Positions 58,727-64,000 of a stretch of 64,000 nucleotides of DNA are shown here, one piece after another (position 1 is the stretch's first letter; every line of letters begins with the position of its first letter). The translations under genes were made by a program, and so were the position numbers. Origin of the DNA: Carex sylvatica (Eukaryota > Streptophyta > Magnoliopsida > Poales > Cyperaceae); the NCBI GenBank assembly GCA_964058845.1, contig CAXKVR010000008.1:682001-746000 (forward strand). The letters run 5' to 3'. The notes beneath the pieces were generated by a model. It worked only from the letters and a program-made list of their open reading frames with translations, ran no database searches and was not told where the DNA came from.

Positions 58727-58866
58727 ATCGAAAAACACAGAAGCTTTCTTTAGTTCTCTTCCGTTTCCTCCCTCCTTTCTCCATCTAGACACGGTCTGGG
58801 CCAGTCTACTGCAGGCAACAAAAATTCCTTACAGGCCAATTCAGTCCAGTCCAGCCCAGTAAGCCC
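58727..58866 (-). promoter_or_regulatory. Leader and promoter of the RING gene with site II-like motifs
   Basis: Three TGGGCC/GCCCA cores occur within about 75 bp (58796-58866), interleaved with CAGTCCAG repeats. TGGGCY (site II) motifs are typical of constitutively expressed plant genes. This is inferred from motif density only. Confidence 0.4.
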
Positions 58867-59450
58867 ACTCCAGCTCATTTCAGTCCACTCCAAGTTTAAT
58901 GAATTAGTCATAATTTATGCATAATTTCAATTTAGGATCGAATAGTAATTTGGATAAAAGTTCGGTATTAAAATTGAATAAATAAAATTTGAGCGATCAA
59001 GACAAATAGAGAATCAAGTTGGGACTTCTGATAAATGTTTTTGATATACAATTAATAACGTTCTGGATGTTGGATTACAAGACTGGAAATTTATATGTAA
59101 TAGTATAATTGTATTACTTTTTGGTTTTGCGCAATAACAAGCATAAACTAGGATTTTTTTTTTTTGCATCTGTCTGTCTTCTTAAATAAATAAAAAAAAT
59201 ATATAAATATTCAAACCTGTGCGCGCCTCATGCATGGTGCATCTGCAACAATATGATTTATGAGCCTTAAATCAATGAAATTATGGGGGTATAAATGAAT
59301 GTGATATGTGAGAATTTCAAAACAAATATAAATCCGTATATAAATAAATAATATCTGATCCGTCCACAATTATAACTTTTGCACTCCCCTATAGTTTTGA
59401 TTATTCAATATTTAATTAAAAGATTTTAGATTTTAGAGATGATTAAGCAC
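58867..59450. other. Intergenic, nothing recognised
   Basis: AT-rich sequence without open frames of note or element termini. Confidence 0.5.
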
Positions 59451-60387
59451 TAGGGGTGAAAACGGAGCCGATTATCCGTTCCGAATCCGCTCCGTATCTA
59501 CTAATAATCCGAATCCGGACTAAAAGAATCCGGATAAGAATCCGAATAAGCGGGCCCAACATTCTTAAACAGAGCGAATATTTATCATTTAACTCTCAGC
59601 TGATCCGCTTAGCTAGGCGGACCCGTTATACCTCTGCATGCTCTTCGCTGAGTGAACTTTGCTTGCGCTAAGGACTTATACACAGAATGAAATCTGCTGC
59701 GATCCGAATTTGATGAACAGTACCCTGAAATCTCTACTTTTTCAAATCTAACCGTTTAACTTTTTCTGTGCACGTATCTCTAAATAGATAATTTTTCTGT
59801 GCACGTATCTTAAAATAAATTAACAGTTGGATTTAAAAAAACAGAGATTTCAAGGTACTATTCATTAAATTCGGATAACAGCGTATTTGTTTCCCTTAAT
59901 ACACAGCACCTTTAGCTCTGATCCGTCCCTTGTGGGACCAACTCCCCATAAATCCGGACACCTGACTTTCTGTTATATTCTAAAAATAATTGGGCTGGGC
60001 TAGATTCTCATTCCAAAGGCTTAGACTTTTAATTATATCTAATTTATTAATCTAATAAAGAAAAGCCCTATAACATGAGTAGTCTAATTGAATTAAATTT
60101 GAACGTGACCATTGCAGCTTAATTCAAATAACTAATTAAATTAATTTGAACATGAATTAGTATTGTATTTTAAAGTTCACATGACTCAATTATCCGATAA
60201 TTATTAGTCTTATATCTGTATTTGAATCCGTATCCGTAGGCTATCTGTTCCGTATCTGTATCCGTTTAAGACGGATTTGATTTTGAATTTTAATATCCGT
60301 TTACTATCCGTATTCGTATTTGTATCCGCTCATTATCCAAATAATGCGGATATGGTATCAGCATTATCTGCTCCGTTTTCACACCTA
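59451..60387. mobile_element. Ac/Ds-like non-autonomous hAT element, 937 bp
   Basis: The ends TAGGGGTGAAAACGGAGC and, from the right, TAGGTGTGAAAACGGAGC are near-perfect inverted repeats of the Ac/Ds type. Flanks TTAAGCAC (59443-59450) and CTAAGGAC (60388-60395) agree at six of eight positions, a worn 8-bp duplication. The subterminal regions are dense in ATCCG/CGGAT words, like transposase-binding repeats. No transposase is present. A small palindromic element lies inside. Confidence 0.82.
59702..59880. mobile_element. Small palindromic element nested in the Ds-like element
   Basis: TCCGAATTTGATGAACAGTA with CCTGAAATCTCTAC on the left is matched in reverse complement on the right (TCCGAATTTAATGAATAGTA, CCTTGAAATCTCTG). 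The loop holds TCTGTGCACGTATCT twice. Confidence 0.65.
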
Positions 60388-60418
60388 CTAAGGACTCCCC
60401 AGCTATACATAGATCAAC

Positions 60419-61095
60419 CTCCGAAATTTTTAAAAATACCATTTCTCCAAAAAAGATAAACTAAAAAATGTACAATTATAATGTTAGTTTTATTTTATTA
60501 TGTGGCCTATATTATTATTGTGCATCAATTTCATCTAAAGAAATTAACGAAAAGACATCATAATTTTTGATGAAAAAAATCATATTGGTATTAATAAATG
60601 TACTGGTCCCAAAAGTTGTCTCAGATAATATAAAATAATATCTTCTCTGTACAGAAACGCATCCAATTTGAGAAACGTTTTTTCATCCACTTATTTTAAG
60701 AGATCCCATTAAGAAATGTTTTAAGACTTACTGATTTTGAGGGATCTTCTTCTGGAATAATTTCGTCTATTTTTTAAAGAGAGAAGTAAAAAAAACGCAT
60801 AAGATCTCCATCATAAGATTTGAGAAAAATCGTTGAAGATCAGTACTAATGCTTCTGCATAAAGATGTCTTCAATTTAGAATTGTAAGATTTAAATTCAT
60901 TTGCTATTTTATTTTGAATTTACATATTTCTGAATTTCTTGTATTTTTTTAATTGCAAAACACTTAATGATTTTATTATGTCTATCATATAAATCTACCA
61001 CGGCCGCATCTAGGATATGCGGACCTATTCACTAAGGACTGCATTTAGCAGATGCAACTCCATAATAGAGTCCGCATCCGCTAGATGCGGCCCTA
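60419..61095. mobile_element. Mutator-like end(s) related to the MITE at 17464
   Basis: CCGAAATTTTTAAAAATACC and AAAAAAGATAAACTAAA at 60419-60468 match the TIR of the 371-bp MITE. At 60997-61095, CACGGCCGCATCTAGG...GCATCCGCTAGATGCGGCC repeats its GC-rich interior motif. A clean right terminus and target duplication were not found, so extent and unity are uncertain. Confidence 0.45.
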
Positions 61096-61149
61096 TTTGT
61101 TTTTTTTTTCAAAGTCTAAGAGAATATCAGAGGATACGAATTGATTTAA

Positions 61150-61720
61150 TATATAATATATTATTTTATTTTATGGTTATTTTTCACCGAAAACTCTAGA
61201 AGTTTATTCGTCAATATCTCTAAATTTTATTTTTATCACAAAGAAGTCCAATAACATGTATATTATATTATTTTATGGTTATTTTTCACCGAAAATCCTA
61301 GAAGTTTATTCGCCGATATCTCTAAATTTATTTTTATTACAAAGAAGTCCAATAACATATATATTATTTTATTTTATATTTATTTTTCACCGAAGACCCT
61401 AGAAGTTTATTCGTCGATATCTCTAAATTTATTTTTATTACAAATCAATCCAATAACATATATATTATTTTATTTTATCTTGTGATTATTTTTCATGAAG
61501 ATCATAAAAGTTTAATCTCCAATAGCCCTAAATTAATTTTTATTACAAAGAAGTCCAATTACATATATATTATTTTATTTTATTTTGTGATTATTTTTCA
61601 CCGAAAATCCTAGAAGTTTAATTGCCGATAGCCCTAAATTAAAATTCTAGAGATATCGACAAATAAGATTTTAGGAACTTTGGTGAAAAATAACTATAAA
61701 ATAAAATAATATATAAAAGA
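61150..61720. repeat. ~103-bp tandem repeat, five copies, closed by one inverted copy
   Basis: The TTTTTCACCGAA (or ATGAAG) box recurs near 61185, 61287, 61388, 61494 and 61599. Each is followed by CTAGAAGTTTA-like, CGATATCTCTAAATT and AAAGAAGTCCAATAACAT phrases. The last ~70 bp (from about 61650) is the same unit in reverse orientation. Confidence 0.85.
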
Positions 61721-61929
61721 AGGGTCTGTGCATCCTAGTTATCTAAATAATTACAATTAATCAGTTCTCAATATAAGTGCACCTCCTTGTTACATTAGCC
61801 CTAAGTATAGGTAATTAGGTAATTGCTCCTGCTGCCCCCTATTTAGTTGTGACTCTAAGGATCAGCTCCAGGAGGGAGAGGAGGGGAAGGGAAGGGAGAG
61901 CGGGGGCAATATTGGTATATTACTTGTTT

Positions 61930-62157
61930 CAGAAAAAAAATGCGGAAGGGAGAGTAATCAGCGTAGAGTAACGTTGTTCCTCTTGACCGACGAATTTTGC
62001 TCCTCCTGAATCAGGGAGTAGCGGAAGGAAAATGGACCCCACTAGTCGTATCTACCGCTAATATCCTTTTTTCGCCTCCATCAATATTCTCTTTCGTTTT
62101 CCCGCCTCCATCGCACGAATCTCTCTTCCCTTCTTGGTGTGTACCGTTCTGAAGCAG
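61930..62157 (+). other. Possible 5' non-coding exon of a downstream gene
   Basis: A GC-richer, CT-rich stretch (CGCCTCCATC, ATCTCTCTTCCCTTC) ends in the strong donor GAAGCAG/GTAAGTG at 62158. There is no ATG with a long frame. It looks like a leader exon whose coding exons lie beyond the window, with the satellite array in its first intron. The evidence is texture and one splice site only. Confidence 0.35.
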
Positions 62158-62177
62158 GTAAGTGCTTTAAAAAATTT

Positions 62178-62206
62178 CCCTCCCCTCCCCTCCCCTCCCC
62201 TCCCCC
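62178..62206 (+). repeat. CCCCT microsatellite
   Basis: Five to six head-to-tail TCCCC units just after the putative splice donor. Confidence 0.85.
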
Positions 62207-62764
62207 TCTACTTAAATTTCTCGAGCACAACCTAAAGGTTTTCAGGTACATTTGATATTTTTAGATAATTTGCAGAGATGCACATGAAAATACCCACGAA
62301 ATTAAATTATTTTCCGGATAGAGATTTGAAACTTGAAAACTTATGGCTAATTTGCTAGTTATACTATATGCATGTAGATATGAAGAGATTAATAATTCTT
62401 TATTTGACTCTACAATGACTTACTTTTTGTTAGTTTTGGACAATAATATTCACCTTCCTACTTTAATAAAGAATACGACGAGATGATTTAGCCAGCTCGA
62501 CATAGTTTCTAACTATAAAAAGGTGTGTTACAATTGTAATATTTGAATTATATTATAGGATGATTATTTGAACATAATCTTTTATCTTGACATAGTTTTT
62601 TGTCAAATTATTTTTTTTAATAGTTTTTTATTATTTTGTTAGTATATAACACGCTCCTGTTCGATTCAATACAACCGATTACGATTCCTGATATATATGT
62701 ATAGTGTGGTCTCAGAATAGGCCCGTATGTCATTACATCCAAAAGAAAAACGTACAGCACCTCT
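62207..62764. other. AT-rich span, nothing recognised
   Basis: Between the microsatellite and the satellite array no exon or element end could be supported. Confidence 0.5.
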
Positions 62765-63905
62765 GAACTGGTTTGAACTATTCATCTACATAATTTTTCA
62801 ATTTTTCTCAAATTCTTTGCCTACTTGAAATTTATCTCTGAACATTGGAAGGTGTACCCCGTGTATATTTCAGTCTTGAAGTCTCTCTTTTTTCGCCAGA
62901 TAATTTGATAATCCATTTTGGTTTGAACTATTCCTATGCATGATTTTTCAATTCCTCTCTAGTTCTTTGCCTACTTGAAATTTATCTCTGGACATTGAAA
63001 GGTGTACCGTATTTCCAGCCTTGAAGTCTCCCTTTCTTCGCCAGATAATTTCCCAATCAATTCTGGTTTGAACTATTCCTATACATAATTTTTCAATTCC
63101 TCTCTAGTTCTTTGCCTACTTGAAATTTATCTATGGACATTGGAAGGTGTGCCGTATTCCCATCCTTGAAGTCTCCCTTTCTTCGCCAGATAATTTCCCA
63201 ATCAATTCTGGTTTGAACTATTCCTATACATGATTTTTCAATTACTCTCTAGTTCTTTGCCTACTTGAAATATATCTCTGGACATTGAAAGGTATACCGT
63301 ATTTCCAGCATTGAAGTCTCCCTTTCTTCGCCAGATAATTTCCCAAACAATTCTGGTTTGAACTATTCCTATACATGATTTTTCAATTCCTCTCTAGTTC
63401 TTTGCCTACTCGAAATTTATCTCTGGACATTGGAAGGTGTACCGTATTCCCAGCCTTGAAGCCTCCCTTTCTTCGTCAGATAATTTGTCTCCCTTTCTTC
63501 GCCAGATAATTTCCCAATCAATTCTGGTTTGAACTATTTATATACATGATTTTTCAATTCCTCTCTAGTTCTTTGCCTACTCGAAATTTATCTCTGGACA
63601 TTGGAAGATGTACCGTATTCTCAGCCTTGAAGTCTCCATTTCTTCGCCAGATAATTTTCCAATCAATTCTGGTTTGAACTATTTCTATACATGATTTTTC
63701 AATTCCTCTCTAGTTCTTTGCCTACTTGAAATTTATCTCTAGACATTAAAAGGTGTACCGTATTTCCAGTCTTAAAGTCTCCCTTTGTTCGCCAAATAAT
63801 TTTCCAATTAATTCTGATTTGAACTATTCCTATACATGATTTTTCAATTCCTCTCTAATTCTTTGCCTACTCGAAATTTATCTCTGTACATTGAAAGGTG
63901 TACAT
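62765..63905. repeat. 145-bp satellite array, about eight copies
   Basis: GGTTTGAACTATTCCTATAC recurs at 62771, 62921, 63066, 63211, 63356, 63527, 63672 and 63817. The period is exactly 145 bp except for 150 in the first unit and 171 in the fifth. The fifth contains a 26-bp internal duplication of TCTCCCTTTCTTCGYCAGAT. Each unit has TTTGCCTACTTGAAATTTAT and CTTGAAGTCTCCCTTTC. Central copies are more alike than the first and last, as expected of an array growing by unequal exchange. Confidence 0.93.
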
Positions 63906-64000
63906 AAAGACAAATAACAGAACCATTTCTTTCAACGTTTTCCAAACTGCCAAGATATCTGAGGGGGCTCGCCAATCCACCTCTGTTGGCGGGTGCATGC

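Overview
The window is nuclear DNA of a flowering plant, most probably a eudicot. It is AT-rich, has few genes with many GT-AG introns, and is packed with nested transposable elements. Three protein-coding genes can be read completely through their splice sites: a kinase-associated protein phosphatase (FHA + PP2C; 29679-36769, + strand), a TT8/AN1-type bHLH regulator of flavonoid pigmentation (49978-56464, + strand) and a small TOPORS-like RING-finger E3 ligase (56940-58726, - strand). The last two are convergent, with their stop codons 475 bp apart. No tRNA, rRNA, CRISPR or prokaryotic feature was seen.

Layout. 1-5250: degenerate 40-bp tandem repeats, decayed LTR-like sequence, a MITE, and a small long-TIR transposon that carries a fragment of a syntaxin-6-N-type gene including part of an intron. 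5253-15636: a complete, very young Ty3/gypsy chromovirus (Tekay/Del type) on the - strand. It has 2708-bp LTRs differing at only four sites, a TTTCC target duplication and an unbroken 1592-codon gag-pol. 15640-29400: a transposon graveyard. It holds a hAT-like element with a Mutator-type MITE nested in it, a 3.4-kb long-TIR element carrying a frameshifted gene and a 177-bp in-frame tandem repeat, and a head-to-tail cluster of six fold-back elements separated by TA/CT microsatellites.

29400-44000: the KAPP gene, followed by a tandem segmental duplication of its 3' three quarters. The copy is a pseudogene with missing exons, a lost FHA histidine, a premature stop and two insertions. 44573-45615 is a solo LTR (TATAC duplication) whose upstream region shares a CAGTGCGG-rich module with the unrelated chromovirus LTR. 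45620-49750 has no recognisable gene. 49978-58726 holds the TT8-like gene, whose 2.7-kb intron 2 is filled with nested MITEs, and the RING gene. 58800-64000 holds an Ac/Ds-like non-autonomous hAT element, more Mutator-like ends, a ~103-bp tandem array closed by an inverted copy, a possible 5' non-coding exon and a 145-bp satellite array.

The three genes do not form a pathway: KAPP acts in receptor-kinase signalling, TT8 in anthocyanin/proanthocyanidin control and the RING protein in ubiquitination. The most unusual material is the transposon content, above all the fold-back family with a shared core but element-specific, arm-matched termini.
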